64,000 bases of DNA, from positions 8,417,501 to 8,481,500 of the forward strand of contig NZ_CP108644.1 in assembly GCF_041435495.1 (NCBI RefSeq). The letters run 5' to 3'. Origin of the DNA: Streptomyces sp. NBC_01116 (lineage in GTDB: Bacteria > Actinomycetota > Actinomycetes > Streptomycetales > Streptomycetaceae). Positions 1 through 8,777 of this stretch are shown one piece after another. The notes under the pieces were generated by a model. It was not told the DNA's origin. It saw only the letters and a list, made by a program, of their open reading frames with translations, and searched no databases. Each line of letters begins with the position of its first letter. Positions within the stretch are counted from its first letter, which is position 1. A program made the translations under genes and the position numbers.

Positions 1-72
1 CTGTTCGACGCCGGTCCGGCCGTGGAGTTCGGCGTCCGCTGGATCGAGGAGCACCTGAACCGGGACGCCTGA
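1..72 (+). CDS. C-terminal end of a truncated upstream gene
   Basis: Frame 1 is open from the window edge to a TGA at 70-72 and encodes 23 residues ending in WIEEHLNRDA. Codon use is strongly G/C-ending, as in a real Streptomyces gene. The visible tail is too short to assign a family. It converges on the polysaccharide lyase gene, with an inverted repeat between them. Seen directly: frame and stop. Function: not recognisable. Confidence 0.6.
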   Translation: MFDAGPAVEFGVRWIEEHLNRDA

Positions 73-119
73 CGCCCTCCCCCGAACGCCGTGCCCGGCG
101 GGCAGCGTGCGGCTGTTCT

Positions 120-148
120 GAACCGCCACGCGATCCGCCGGGCGGTTC
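120..148. terminator. Inverted repeat between convergent genes
   Basis: GAACCGCC at 120-127 pairs with GGCGGTTC at 141-148 around a 13-base loop. It sits exactly between the convergent stop codons at 72 and 151, so it could terminate both transcripts. There is no U-run, as is common in Streptomyces. Confidence 0.5.
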
Positions 149-150
149 GT

Positions 151-2580
151 TCAGGACAGCCGTACCTTGATCGTCTGGGTCGCCCCGCGCGTCCCGGAGA
201 GGTCGCCGAAGACGAGGCGCAGCGACGGCCCCGCGGTCGCCGACGACACCGTCGCCGGCTTCGACACGACCGAGGCGACGGCCCGGTTCCACGTGAGGGT
301 CAGGCTCGTCCGCATCCGCATGGGGTCGCTCACGCACACCGTCGCCGTCCCGTCGGCGTGCTCGGTGACCATCACGGAGCACGGGGCGTCCGCCGCCAGC
401 GGCCCGACGCTCCCGCCGAACCAGAAGTTGACAGCGGTCAGCCCGAGCGAGTCCACCGCCACCCCCTGTTGATCGTCCGTGTTGGCGAGCACCCTCAGCC
501 AGCCGTAGTCCGCCGCTCGTGCCGCCGTGCGCTGTTCGGACGCGCCGGGCAGGAGCTGGTACGCGTACGCGGCGTCGGACGGGTCCTTGCCGTGGTCGAA
601 CCAGAGGGTGAGGTACTTCCGGGAGAGCGGGTCCGTGGAGCCCGCCTTGTTGATGTCGCGCCAGCGGCCCGTACGGTCCTCCCGCAGCGCCTTCACGGTG
701 GCCCCGCCCGGGAACACGTAACCGCCGTGCCCGCCGAGATGCGCCCAGGACGTGCCGGTCAGCGTCGCCGACCAGGGGACCGTGCGGGGTTTCACCGAGC
801 CGTCGACGGTGAAGGGGGCGTTGCCCGTCGGCCCGAGGTTGCGGTTGTCGACGGTGGTCTCCACGGCCGCGCCGTCGCGGCTGTGGATGCCCGCGCCCAG
901 GCACACGACGGTGTCGTCGAGGAAGAACCAGGACTTCTTCGCCATCAGCGTGCTGGACAGTCCCTTGAGGTACTGCCCCACGGTGGCTCGCTTCTTGTCG
1001 GTGACGCCGCCGACCCAGTTCACATCGGGGAGCGACGTGCCCCAGTCGCCGCCCGCCCCGTCGGCCAGCACCTTGCGCGAGGCCGTGGTGCCGGGCAGCC
1101 GGTACGGGTCGACGGTGGGCCAGAAGGCGTCGCTGTACTGGCCGTTGGCGAAGCTGTCGCCCCACCAGTAGAGCATCCCCGATCCGGTGTGCCAGCCGCG
1201 CAGATTCTCGCCGTTGCCGGTCTCGTAGTAGGTGATCCGCCGGTCGGCCATGCTCAGCGACGCCGCCCAACCCGGACGGCGGTGCGTGGCCCGCGCCATG
1301 TCGGGGAAGAGCCGGTGGCCCTCCGGCTCGGGGACCGGAGTGAGCGAGGTGTCGTCCAGGACGTCCTTGATCCGGGCCAGCGCGGTGAGCCCGAGCGAGG
1401 GGTTGCTCAGCGGCGGGCTGTAGTGGTCGCGCTGCGCCCATCCCTTGACGAGCCCCCGCCACCGGTTGTTCTCGGCGTCCGACGCGCCCCGGCCCAGCAG
1501 GACGACGGAGGCGAGGATCGGGTGTCCGCGCCGGTGGTCGTCGACCGCGCCGCGGCTGATGGCGCGCCCCGCGACGGAGTCCATGACGAGGCCGTTGAAC
1601 AGGAACGGGGCCCAGGCGTTCTCCACCGCGTCGAACACCACCTGCCGCTGGGGGTCGGTGACCTCCCAGTCGGTCCCCTTCAGCAGCGCGAACAGCAGAC
1701 CGAGTCCGCCGAGCATCACCGATCCGTAACTGCCGGTGTACGGCACGGTGGTGTGCTGGATGAACGAGCCGTCGGCGTACAGGCCGTCGCCCCTCGTCAC
1801 CAGCGGGAAGACGGGGGAGAGGGCGTCCCGGGCCAGCGCGATCTTCGCCGCGCTCCCTCCGACGACCCCGCGCAGGGCCAGGACCCGGCAGAGGTCGACG
1901 CGGTTCGCCCCGGTGCTGGTCCCGGTGTACGAGGCGACGGCGGAGTCCGGTACGAAATGGTCGACGGCGGCGCAGTAGCGCGTGAGCCGCTCCGGGGCGA
2001 TGACGTCGTACATCAGTACGCATACGTCCAGCAGGGCCTGTGGTGCGCCGATCTGCCAGCTGTACCAGTTTCCGTACCGGGCCTGGCCGTCGTGGTAGAC
2101 CTGGGTGCTGAGGTGCTCCAGGCCGGTGAGCACCGCGTCGCGCAGCCCGGTGCTCCCGGTGAGGCCGGTGCCCTGCTGGCGGTAGGCCTGGGCCAGGGTG
2201 TTCAGGCGGATGAAGCTGTCGGCCATCCGTCCCGAGAAGACGTACGACTCGGCGTCCGTGTCCGGGTCCGGATCCGCGAACACCGCGTCGGGCCAGAGCG
2301 AGCCCTCCGCCGGCGCCATGGTCTCCAGCAGGTGCGAGGCGCTCGCGCCGAGGTCGGCCAGCCGGCTCTTGAAGGGTTCGGCGGTCGGGCTGAAGCCCTC
2401 GCCGAGGATCAGCGCGCTCCAGGCGGCGCGGAGCGCGGGGTACGGATCGTCCTCGGGGGCGGAGGGGGAGACGGAGGGGGCGGCAGTGGCGGGCGCGGCG
2501 AGCGTCAGCGCTCCGCCGCTCGCGGCGGTGAGCGCCGCGGAGGTGGCCAGGAACGTACGGCGGGACCAGGCAGAAGTCAT
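151..2580 (-). CDS. Polysaccharide lyase family 8 (hyaluronate/chondroitin/xanthan lyase type), secreted
   Basis: An 809-residue enzyme that should cleave uronate-containing polysaccharides by beta-elimination outside the cell. The N-terminus has a Tat signal (S-R-R-T-F-L, twin arginine at 7-8) with a probable cleavage site near residue 34. The PL8 helical-domain motif NWYSWQIGAP is at 171-180. The catalytic triad of the family is recognisable as Asn226 (in TGANRVD), His276 and Tyr285; the 50- and 9-residue spacings equal those of the Asn/His/Tyr set in pneumococcal hyaluronate lyase. The beta-sandwich part follows from about 400. A GGAG lies 7 bases before the ATG. The gene is divergent from the regulator at 2983, and their shared control region holds two copies of a GATCG-N3-CGATC element. 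Substrate (hyaluronan, chondroitin or xanthan) cannot be fixed from sequence; the SIS/aldolase genes nearby favour an amino-sugar polymer. Confidence 0.9.
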   Translation of the reverse strand: MTSAWSRRTFLATSAALTAASGGALTLAAPATAAPSVSPSAPEDDPYPALRAAWSALILGEGFSPTAEPFKSRLADLGASASHLLETMAPAEGSLWPDAVFADPDPDTDAESYVFSGRMADSFIRLNTLAQAYRQQGTGLTGSTGLRDAVLTGLEHLSTQVYHDGQARYGNWYSWQIGAPQALLDVCVLMYDVIAPERLTRYCAAVDHFVPDSAVASYTGTSTGANRVDLCRVLALRGVVGGSAAKIALARDALSPVFPLVTRGDGLYADGSFIQHTTVPYTGSYGSVMLGGLGLLFALLKGTDWEVTDPQRQVVFDAVENAWAPFLFNGLVMDSVAGRAISRGAVDDHRRGHPILASVVLLGRGASDAENNRWRGLVKGWAQRDHYSPPLSNPSLGLTALARIKDVLDDTSLTPVPEPEGHRLFPDMARATHRRPGWAASLSMADRRITYYETGNGENLRGWHTGSGMLYWWGDSFANGQYSDAFWPTVDPYRLPGTTASRKVLADGAGGDWGTSLPDVNWVGGVTDKKRATVGQYLKGLSSTLMAKKSWFFLDDTVVCLGAGIHSRDGAAVETTVDNRNLGPTGNAPFTVDGSVKPRTVPWSATLTGTSWAHLGGHGGYVFPGGATVKALREDRTGRWRDINKAGSTDPLSRKYLTLWFDHGKDPSDAAYAYQLLPGASEQRTAARAADYGWLRVLANTDDQQGVAVDSLGLTAVNFWFGGSVGPLAADAPCSVMVTEHADGTATVCVSDPMRMRTSLTLTWNRAVASVVSKPATVSSATAGPSLRLVFGDLSGTRGATQTIKVRLS

Positions 2581-2723
2581 GAGGGAGCTCCGGGTCGGTG
2601 ACGTGTCTCCGCCGGGAACCCGGCGCGCGGGGCGCTGAACTGTTCCCGGGATCCGACTGTTCTGAGCGGGCGGGCACTTTCTAGCAGCCGCCAGACGACT
2701 CGCTCAATGATTTTGGCCGAATT

Positions 2724-2736
2724 GATCGTATCGATC
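2724..2736. promoter_or_regulatory. Operator-like repeat GATCG-TAT-CGATC
   Basis: A perfect 5-bp inverted repeat with a 3-base centre. The same architecture recurs at 2812-2824 and 4231-4243, in front of the lyase/regulator pair and the ABC operon. It is probably the binding site of the regulator at 2983. The repeat is seen directly; the binding partner is inferred. Confidence 0.5.
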
Positions 2737-2811
2737 GTTTCTCGGGGTGTGTATTGGCTGTCCGGGCGTGAACCGGCGTGCGCCCGTCGCATCGGGGCAA
2801 AACTGCGCACG

Positions 2812-2824
2812 GATCGTTTCGAGC
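2812..2824. promoter_or_regulatory. Operator-like repeat GATCG-TTT-CGAGC
   Basis: Second copy of the GATCG-N3-CGATC element, with one mismatch in the right arm. It is closer to the regulator than the copy at 2724 and could mediate autoregulation. Confidence 0.42.
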
Positions 2825-2982
2825 GCATGTGATCGATATGGTTGAGGCGTGTCGGACGCGTCCCGGGAGGCAGCCGTGCGGGAACAGGAGTCCGGGCGAT
2901 TGCCGTCGCCCGGGCGACGGCCCACCGTCCGCCGGAACACCGTCAGACCAGAGCCCAGCCGTCTCCGAGTCCAGGGGGATCC

Positions 2983-4119
2983 ATGCGACTGCACGTCGAC
3001 CAGCGCCACGAGCGGGTGCTCGAGCTCGTCCGCGAGCGCGGCAGTCTGCGCGTCGCCGAACTCGCCGAGGAGCTCGGCATGTCCGCCGTCACCCTGCGCC
3101 GGGACGTCGAGGCGCTGGCCGCCCAGGGCCTCGTGGAGCGGCTGCACGGTGCGGTGGTGTGGCCCACCGGGCAGTCCCGGCCGGCTCCGGCCGCCGCGCC
3201 CCCCGCCGAAGGACTGGTGGTGGGCATGGTGGTGCCGACCACCGAGTACTACTACGCGGACGTCGTGCGCGGCGCCCGGCAGACCGTCGAGGCCGCGGGC
3301 GCCCGGCTGACGATCGGGCTCTCCCGCTACCTCCCCGACGAGGACGCCGCCCAGGCCCGCCGGCTGCTGTCCACCGGTGCCGACGGACTCCTGCTGACGC
3401 CGAGCTGGGAGCGCGGCTGCCCGGAGCGGGGTGAGGGGCTGTGGACGGTGGAGCAGGAGGTCCCGGTCGTCCTGGTGGAGCGCTCGGCGCCCCTCGGCCA
3501 TCCGGCGGCGGGCCTGGACCGGGTGCGCTCGGACCACGCGCACGGCGCCGCCGAGGCGGTGGCGCACCTGGCCGGGCTGGGGCACCGGGCGATCGCGCTC
3601 GCCGTGCAGGACAGCCCGACCGCTCCCCGGCTCCGGGTCGGATACCGGGCCGCCGTGGAGGCCCTGGGGCTGACCCCGGTGTCGGCCGCGCCGCTGGACG
3701 ACGCCTCGTCGCGTTCGGAGGCGAAGCGGTTCGAGCGGACCCTGGAGTACCTGTGCGAGGCCGTGGCGAGCGGCAACGTGACCGCCGCGATCGTGCACAG
3801 CGACGCGGACGCGATCGTCCTCATCCCGCGGCTCCAGGCGCGGGGTGTGCGGGTGCCGGAGGACCTCGCGGTGATCGCCTACGACGACGAGGTCGCCGGA
3901 CTCGCCGACCTGCCGCTCACCGCCGTGGCCCCGGACAAGCACGCCGTGGGAGCCGCCGCCGCCCGGCTCCTGTTGGACCGCCTCGGCGTGGCGGCGCCGG
4001 GCGCGAAGGACGCGAGGGCGGGGGAGGCGGCCCGGGGCCCGGGGGCCCGCCGGCACCTGGACATCCTGCCCACCCTGCGGATCCGGGTCTCCTGCGGGGC
4101 GGTCGCAGCCGCCCCCTGA
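2983..4119 (+). CDS. Transcriptional regulator: DeoR-type HTH with LacI-type sensor domain
   Basis: A 378-residue DNA-binding regulator. Residues 1-60 form a DeoR-like winged helix (RHERVLELVRERGSLRVAEL followed by GMSAVTLRRDVEAL). From about 75 there is a periplasmic-binding-protein-like LacI/GalR sensor domain (GLVVGMVVPTTEYYYADVVR, later VIAYDDEVAGLADLPLTAVA). The start at 2983 is preferred because AGGGGGA lies 5 bases upstream and the protein then begins directly at the HTH. It is divergent from the polysaccharide lyase and followed by the ABC operon, so it likely controls this locus in response to a sugar or sugar phosphate. The mix of DeoR head and LacI body is known in actinobacteria. 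Ligand unknown. Confidence 0.85.
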   Translation: MRLHVDQRHERVLELVRERGSLRVAELAEELGMSAVTLRRDVEALAAQGLVERLHGAVVWPTGQSRPAPAAAPPAEGLVVGMVVPTTEYYYADVVRGARQTVEAAGARLTIGLSRYLPDEDAAQARRLLSTGADGLLLTPSWERGCPERGEGLWTVEQEVPVVLVERSAPLGHPAAGLDRVRSDHAHGAAEAVAHLAGLGHRAIALAVQDSPTAPRLRVGYRAAVEALGLTPVSAAPLDDASSRSEAKRFERTLEYLCEAVASGNVTAAIVHSDADAIVLIPRLQARGVRVPEDLAVIAYDDEVAGLADLPLTAVAPDKHAVGAAAARLLLDRLGVAAPGAKDARAGEAARGPGARRHLDILPTLRIRVSCGAVAAAP

Positions 4120-4230
4120 CGGAGGAAGTGCCGCGCCAGGAGCCGTGTCCGGGGTCAACAGGCCCTGCGGGTACGGCTCTTCGCGTGTCCGGACGGCGAC
4201 GGTTCGGCGCCGGGACTCCAATTCGGAGAT

Positions 4231-4243
4231 GATCGATTCGATT
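4231..4243. promoter_or_regulatory. Operator-like repeat GATCG-ATT-CGATT
   Basis: Third copy of the GATCG-N3-CGATC element, one mismatch in the right arm, lying 18 bases upstream of the -35-like hexamer of the ABC transporter operon. It links this operon to the lyase/regulator control region. Confidence 0.48.
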
Positions 4244-4260
4244 GATTTGGTCATTTGCTC

Positions 4261-4290
4261 TTGACGGCGATCACTTCCGCGCAAAATGAT
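4261..4290 (+). promoter_or_regulatory. Putative promoter of the ABC sugar operon
   Basis: TTGACG at 4261-4266 and AATGAT at 4285-4290, spaced 18 bases, about 50 bases before the start of the binding-protein gene. The spacer contains CTTCCGCGCAAAAT, which resembles the GC-palindrome in the agaS-like promoter at 10625-10654. Assignment rests on sequence resemblance only. Confidence 0.4.
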
Positions 4291-4342
4291 GTGTGCCGTT
4301 CACCTCATCTCCCGCAGTTCGAGGTCCCGTAGGAGCCGGCCC

Positions 4343-5650
4343 ATGCCCCGTAACGCCCGCACGTCCCGCCTCGCCCTCGCGGCGTCCGCCGCCTCACTCG
4401 CCCTGCTCGCCACCGCCTGCGGCGGCGGATCGGCCTCGGATGCCTCGGGTCCCGGCGACGGCAAGCCCGTCACCCTCACCTTCTGGTCGTCCGCCCTGGG
4501 CGCCAAGGAGACGGCCGACGCGTTCAACAAGTCGCAGACCGGCATCAAGGTCACGTTCTCCCTGGTGCCCGCGGGGCCCGAGGGCGTCACCAAGCTGTCC
4601 AACGCGGTCAAGGGCGGCAACGCCCCCGACGTGGCCACCATGGACTACTCCGCCCTGCCCGAGTACGCCAGCGAGGGCAACCTGGTGGACCTCACGCCCA
4701 GTTCAGGAGAGCTGGTGAAGAAGGAGTTCCCCGAGGCGGTCCAGTCCCTGGTCAACCTCGGCGGCTCCACCTGGGCGGTGCCGTTCGACGTCACGCCCAT
4801 CCAGCTCTTCTACCGCAAGGACCTGTTCACGAAGCACGGCGTCGAGGTGCCGACGACCTGGGCCGAGTACCGCACGGCCGCCGAGAAGATCCACCGGGCC
4901 GACCCCGACGTCACCATCACCAACTTCGGCGGCGGCGACCCCGCCCTGCTCTCCGGCCTCGCCTGGCAGGCCGGCGCCCAGTGGTACGGCACCAGCGGCG
5001 ACGCCTGGAAGGTGAACATCGACGACCCGGCCTCCCGCAAGGTCGCCGCCTACTGGGACGACCTCCTTGGCGACGGCCTCGCCTCCCGGACCCCGCTCTG
5101 GGGCGAGGGCGAGGCCAAGGAGCGCTCCACCGGCAAGGTCGCCACCGTCATCGGCGCCGCCTGGAGCGCTGGGACCTTCCCCGTCAGCTACCCCGACAGC
5201 AAGGGCAAGTGGGGCATAGCGCCCCTGCCCACCTGGGACGGCGAGCCGAGCACCGGCATGTACGGCGGGACCTCCTACATCGTGCCCAAGGGCAGCGAAC
5301 ACACCGAGGCGGCCGCCGAGTTCATCAAGTGGGTCACCACCGACCCCGCGGCCATGACCGCCCGCCTCAGCTCGCTCCAGGCCCCCAGCAGCGCCCTGCC
5401 CGCCAACGAGGGCATGCGCGCCGCGGCGGCGAAGGAGTTCGACACCTCCTACTTCGCCGGCCAGGACGTCTACGCCGTGGCCGGCGAGGCCGCCGACACC
5501 ATCGTGCCCGGCTGGACCTGGGGCCCGGTGCAGCAGCAGGTCGTCTCGGCGCAGATGGCCGCGGGCAGCGACCACACGAAGATGCTCGGCTCCGGTCAGG
5601 CGAAGGGCGAGAGGGCGATCACCGACCGCGGCCTGAAGCTCGACAAGTAG
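4343..5650 (+). CDS. ABC transporter sugar-binding lipoprotein
   Basis: A 435-residue extracellular solute-binding protein (family 1 type). The signal peptide ends in the lipobox LLATAC, so Cys26 should be lipidated and the protein anchored outside the membrane. The body has the usual cluster-B sugar-binding pattern (VTLTFWSSALGAKETADAFN near the N-terminus; GMYGGTSYIVPKGSEHTEAA later). AGGAG lies 7 bases before ATG 4343; an in-frame ATG at 4286 lacks a ribosome site and would spoil the signal peptide. First gene of a four-gene operon with two permeases and a dehydrogenase. No ATPase gene is present, so a shared MsiK-like ATPase is likely, as for most Streptomyces sugar importers. Substrate is probably an oligosaccharide released by the neighbouring lyase (inference). 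Confidence 0.9.
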   Translation: MPRNARTSRLALAASAASLALLATACGGGSASDASGPGDGKPVTLTFWSSALGAKETADAFNKSQTGIKVTFSLVPAGPEGVTKLSNAVKGGNAPDVATMDYSALPEYASEGNLVDLTPSSGELVKKEFPEAVQSLVNLGGSTWAVPFDVTPIQLFYRKDLFTKHGVEVPTTWAEYRTAAEKIHRADPDVTITNFGGGDPALLSGLAWQAGAQWYGTSGDAWKVNIDDPASRKVAAYWDDLLGDGLASRTPLWGEGEAKERSTGKVATVIGAAWSAGTFPVSYPDSKGKWGIAPLPTWDGEPSTGMYGGTSYIVPKGSEHTEAAAEFIKWVTTDPAAMTARLSSLQAPSSALPANEGMRAAAAKEFDTSYFAGQDVYAVAGEAADTIVPGWTWGPVQQQVVSAQMAAGSDHTKMLGSGQAKGERAITDRGLKLDK

Positions 5651-5729
5651 CCGCACGGCTGCCCGGGACACCGTGCCGGGCAGCCCGCGCCCCCTCCCCG
5701 CCCACCCCATCCAGCCGAAGGAGCATCAG

Positions 5730-6731
5730 GTGGCAGCCCCACTCGCCCGGCCGGCCAAGACCTCGGCGCCCCAGGCCGCGCCGCCGCCCGCAGGTCCCGC
5801 CGGTCCGGCCGTCTCCGCCCGACCGGAAAGGCCGGGCGGCCCCGGCACCCGACGCGGACAGCGCCGGGCGGTCGCCCTGTTCACGGTCCCGTTCTTCGCC
5901 CTGTTCACCGCCGTCACGGTCCTGCCGATGATCTACGCGGCCTGGATGAGCCTCTACCGCGAGGAATCCTCCGGTCTGGGATTCGGCGGCACCGAGCGGG
6001 TCTTCGCCGGACTCGGCAACTTCACCGAAGCCCTGGGCAACGAGGCGTTCCTGCGCTCGTTCGGGAACATCGCGTTCTACTGCGCGCTCTACATCCCCGC
6101 GATGGTCGGCGGAGCGCTCGTCCTGGCCCTGCTCGTCGACTCGACCATGGCCCGGGCCCGGCGCTTCTTCCAGATCGCCTACTTCCTGCCGCACGCGGTA
6201 CCCGGCCTGATCGCCTCGCTGATCTGGCTCTACCTCTACACGCCGGGTCTCAGCCCCATCACCGACGCCCTCGACGCGCTCGGCGCCCAGTGGAACTTCT
6301 TCGGCCAGGACGAGGCGATCTTCTCGGTCGTCAACATCTCCGCCTGGCAGTGGACCGGCTACAACATGATCATCTTTTACGCGGGTCTCCAGGCCGTTCC
6401 CCGCGAGGTCCTGGAAGCGGCGACCGTCGACGGCGCCGGAGCCCTGCGCACCGCCCTCCAGGTCAAGATCCCCATGATCCGGCCCACGGTCGTCCTGACC
6501 CTGCTGTTCACCTGCGTCGGCGCCATCCAGCTCTTCGACGCCCCCAAGCTCGTACAACTGCGCGCCAACACCATGGGCGAGGACTGGTCGCCGACCATGT
6601 TCATCTACACCGCGGCCTTCAAGGGCCACGACTACGGCCTGGCCGCCGCGAGCTCCCTCCTGCTCGCCCTCGTCGCCGGACTGCTGTCCTTCGTCGTCAC
6701 CAAGCTCGGCAACCGGTGGAAGGCCTCATGA
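5730..6731 (+). CDS. ABC sugar transporter permease, MalF/UgpA type
   Basis: A 333-residue inner-membrane permease. After a Pro/Ala-rich cytoplasmic N-terminus (about 50 residues) come about six membrane helices (first: VALFTVPFFALFTAVTVLPM). The cytoplasmic EAA loop that docks the ATPase reads EAATVDGAGALRTALQVKIP. The GTG at 5730 is chosen because GGAG lies 6 bases before it; an ATG at 5673 in the same frame would start inside the spacer after the binding-protein gene. The last four bases overlap the next permease (ATGA). Confidence 0.9.
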   Translation: MAAPLARPAKTSAPQAAPPPAGPAGPAVSARPERPGGPGTRRGQRRAVALFTVPFFALFTAVTVLPMIYAAWMSLYREESSGLGFGGTERVFAGLGNFTEALGNEAFLRSFGNIAFYCALYIPAMVGGALVLALLVDSTMARARRFFQIAYFLPHAVPGLIASLIWLYLYTPGLSPITDALDALGAQWNFFGQDEAIFSVVNISAWQWTGYNMIIFYAGLQAVPREVLEAATVDGAGALRTALQVKIPMIRPTVVLTLLFTCVGAIQLFDAPKLVQLRANTMGEDWSPTMFIYTAAFKGHDYGLAAASSLLLALVAGLLSFVVTKLGNRWKAS

Positions 6732-7657
6732 GCACCCAGACAGCCACCCCCGACGCACCGCCCGCGCCGACGCCGCCCCGCCGCGCCGGACGCCGTTCCG
6801 CCCCGCCGCCCGACCGCCGGGGCCGGGGAATCACCTCCCGCGTCATGGTCAACGGCGTCCTCGCCGTCGTCGCCGTCTACACCCTGATGCCGCTGACCTG
6901 GCTCCTGATCGCCTCCACCAAGAGCTACCGGGACCTGTTCGCCACCAACCCGTTCAGCCTCGGCGACTTCCAGTTCCTGGCCAATCTCGACGCCCTCCTC
7001 GCCTACGACGACGGGGTTTTCGTCCGCTGGCTGCTCAACAGCCTCCTGTACACCGTCGTCGCCTCCGGGCTCTCCACCCTCATCTCGGTCGCTTGCGGCT
7101 ACGCCTTCGACACATACGCCTTCCGCGGCCGGGAGAAGTGGTTCGGGGTCGTCCTCGTCGGCGTCCTCATCCCCTCGACCGTCGTCCAGCTCCCGCTCTA
7201 CCTGATGGCCTCCGAACTGGGCCTCGTCAACACCTACTGGGCCGTCCTGATCCCGAGCCTGGTGAACCCGTTCGGCGTCTACCTGGCCCGCGTCTTCTCC
7301 GAGGGGTACGTACCGGGCGAGGTCCTGGAAGCGGCCCGGATGGACGGGGCGGGGGAAGTGCGGACCTTCGTCAAGGTCGCCCTGCCGATGATGGCGCCCG
7401 GCTTCGTGACCATCTTCCTGTTCTCTTTCACCGCGAGCTGGAACAACTTCTACGGCGCGCTCATGATGCTCAACGACGACCGGCTCTACCCGGTCAACCT
7501 GGGCCTCTACATGTGGAACCAGAACGTCTACCAGCAGCCCGAGCTCTACCCGCTGGTCATCATCGGCTCGCTCGTCGCCGTCGTCCCCCTGATCGTCGCC
7601 TTCCTCTGCCTCCAGCGCTTCTGGCGCTCGGGCCTCACCGCAGGAGCCGTCAAGTGA
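6728..7657 (+). CDS. ABC sugar transporter permease, MalG/UgpE type
   Basis: A 309-residue partner permease. It has a short cytoplasmic head rich in Pro/Arg, about six membrane helices, and the EAA loop EAARMDGAGEVRTFVKVALP. The ATG overlaps the previous stop (ATGA), which indicates translational coupling, and its own stop overlaps the GTG of the dehydrogenase gene. Together with the binding protein it forms a carbohydrate importer that lacks an ATPase gene in this operon. Confidence 0.9.
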   Translation: MSTQTATPDAPPAPTPPRRAGRRSAPPPDRRGRGITSRVMVNGVLAVVAVYTLMPLTWLLIASTKSYRDLFATNPFSLGDFQFLANLDALLAYDDGVFVRWLLNSLLYTVVASGLSTLISVACGYAFDTYAFRGREKWFGVVLVGVLIPSTVVQLPLYLMASELGLVNTYWAVLIPSLVNPFGVYLARVFSEGYVPGEVLEAARMDGAGEVRTFVKVALPMMAPGFVTIFLFSFTASWNNFYGALMMLNDDRLYPVNLGLYMWNQNVYQQPELYPLVIIGSLVAVVPLIVAFLCLQRFWRSGLTAGAVK

Positions 7658-8691
7658 GCCACTCCGCCGCGCCCCAGCGGACCCGCCCCCGCACCGTCCT
7701 GGCGATGAGCGGCGAGACCCGGACGGCGATCCTGGCCCCGGAAGCCCTGGACCGGCTCGCCCGCGTCGCCGACCTCGTCCCCGGCCTCCTCGTCACCGAC
7801 TTCGGCGACGACGACCCCGCCCAGCGCACCGGGCTCCGCGAGGCCGAGGTCCTGTTCACCGGCTGGGGCTGCCCGCCGCTCGGCCCGGCGGCACTGGGCG
7901 CCATGCCCCGGCTGCGCGCGGTCGTCCACGCCGCCGGCTCCGTCAAGCACCACATCACCCAGGACGTCTGGGACCGGGGCATCGCCGTCAGCACCGCCGC
8001 GACGGCCAACGCCCTCCCGGTCGCGGAGTACACGGTCGCGGCGATCCTCTTCGCCAACAAGCAGATCCTGGAGAGCGCCCGCGTCTACCGCGAGACCCGC
8101 TCCCGGGTGAACGCCCTGAGGCGGTTCCCCGCCGTCGGCAACTACCGCCGCACCGTGGGCATCGTCGGAGCCTCCCGCATCGGACGTCGCGTCGTCGAAC
8201 TGCTGCGCCCCTACGATCTGCGCGTCCTGGTCCACGATCCGTACCTGGACGAGGACGGCGCCCGGGCCCTGGGCGTGGAGCGCGCAGACCTCGACGACCT
8301 GGCGGCACGGAGCGACGTCGTCAGCATCCACGCCCCGGAACTCCCCTCGACGCGGCATCTGTTCGACGCCGGGCGTCTGGCCCTCATGCGGGACGGGGCG
8401 ACCCTCGTCAACACCGCGCGCGGCTCCCTGGTGGACACCGACGCGCTCGTGAAGGAGCTGGTCTCGGGGCGTCTGAACGCCGTGCTCGACCACACGGAGC
8501 CGGAAGTCCTGCCCGCCGACTCACCTCTCTACGACCTGCGGAACGTGCTCCTGACCCCGCACATCGCCGGGTCGCAGGGCGGGGAACTCCACCGGCTCGC
8601 GGACGCCGCCGTCGACGAACTCGAACGCTACGCGCACGGCCTGCCGTTCGCCCACCCGGTGGACCCCCGCACCCTGCACCAGCAGGCCTGA
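7654..8691 (+). CDS. D-isomer-specific 2-hydroxyacid dehydrogenase
   Basis: A 345-residue NAD(P)-dependent oxidoreductase of the D-2-hydroxyacid dehydrogenase/phosphoglycerate dehydrogenase family. The dinucleotide-binding loop is GIVGASRIGRRVVELL; Arg in VNTARGSLVDTDAL, Glu in DHTEPEVLP and His in LLTPHIAGS fit the family's catalytic Arg-Glu-His set. The GTG overlaps the stop of the upstream permease (GTGA), so it belongs to the transporter operon and probably acts on a hydroxy- or keto-acid made during catabolism of the imported sugar. The exact substrate cannot be told. Confidence 0.87.
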   Translation: MSHSAAPQRTRPRTVLAMSGETRTAILAPEALDRLARVADLVPGLLVTDFGDDDPAQRTGLREAEVLFTGWGCPPLGPAALGAMPRLRAVVHAAGSVKHHITQDVWDRGIAVSTAATANALPVAEYTVAAILFANKQILESARVYRETRSRVNALRRFPAVGNYRRTVGIVGASRIGRRVVELLRPYDLRVLVHDPYLDEDGARALGVERADLDDLAARSDVVSIHAPELPSTRHLFDAGRLALMRDGATLVNTARGSLVDTDALVKELVSGRLNAVLDHTEPEVLPADSPLYDLRNVLLTPHIAGSQGGELHRLADAAVDELERYAHGLPFAHPVDPRTLHQQA

Positions 8692-8737
8692 CCCCTGCTC
8701 CGCCCGCACACCGGTCCCGCGCGCCGGTCCTGCCGAT

Positions 8738-8773
8738 ACGCCGGGGACGCCCTGTCCGGGACGTCCCCGGCGT
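8738..8773. terminator. Bidirectional terminator, 12-bp perfect stem
   Basis: ACGCCGGGGACG (8738-8749) pairs perfectly with CGTCCCCGGCGT (8762-8773) around a 12-base loop. It lies between the convergent stops of the dehydrogenase (8691) and the aldolase (8778). Confidence 0.8.
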
Positions 8774-8777
8774 ACCG

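Larger units (their letters stand above)
2581..2982. other. Divergent control region of lyase and regulator
   Basis: 402 bases without a gene. It contains a locally AT-richer stretch (about 2690-2850), two operator-like repeats (2724-2736 and 2812-2824) and the ribosome site AGGGGGA just before the regulator start. An ATG at 2842 is in frame with the regulator, but the stretch it would add has poor coding character and the good ribosome site sits at 2983. Confidence 0.6.

Noticed and set aside
91-2601. 836-codon open frame on the plus strand opposite the lyase gene
   Set aside because: High GC creates long antisense frames. Its translation is Arg/Gly/Pro-rich without domains, while the minus strand encodes a clear PL8 lyase with all catalytic residues.
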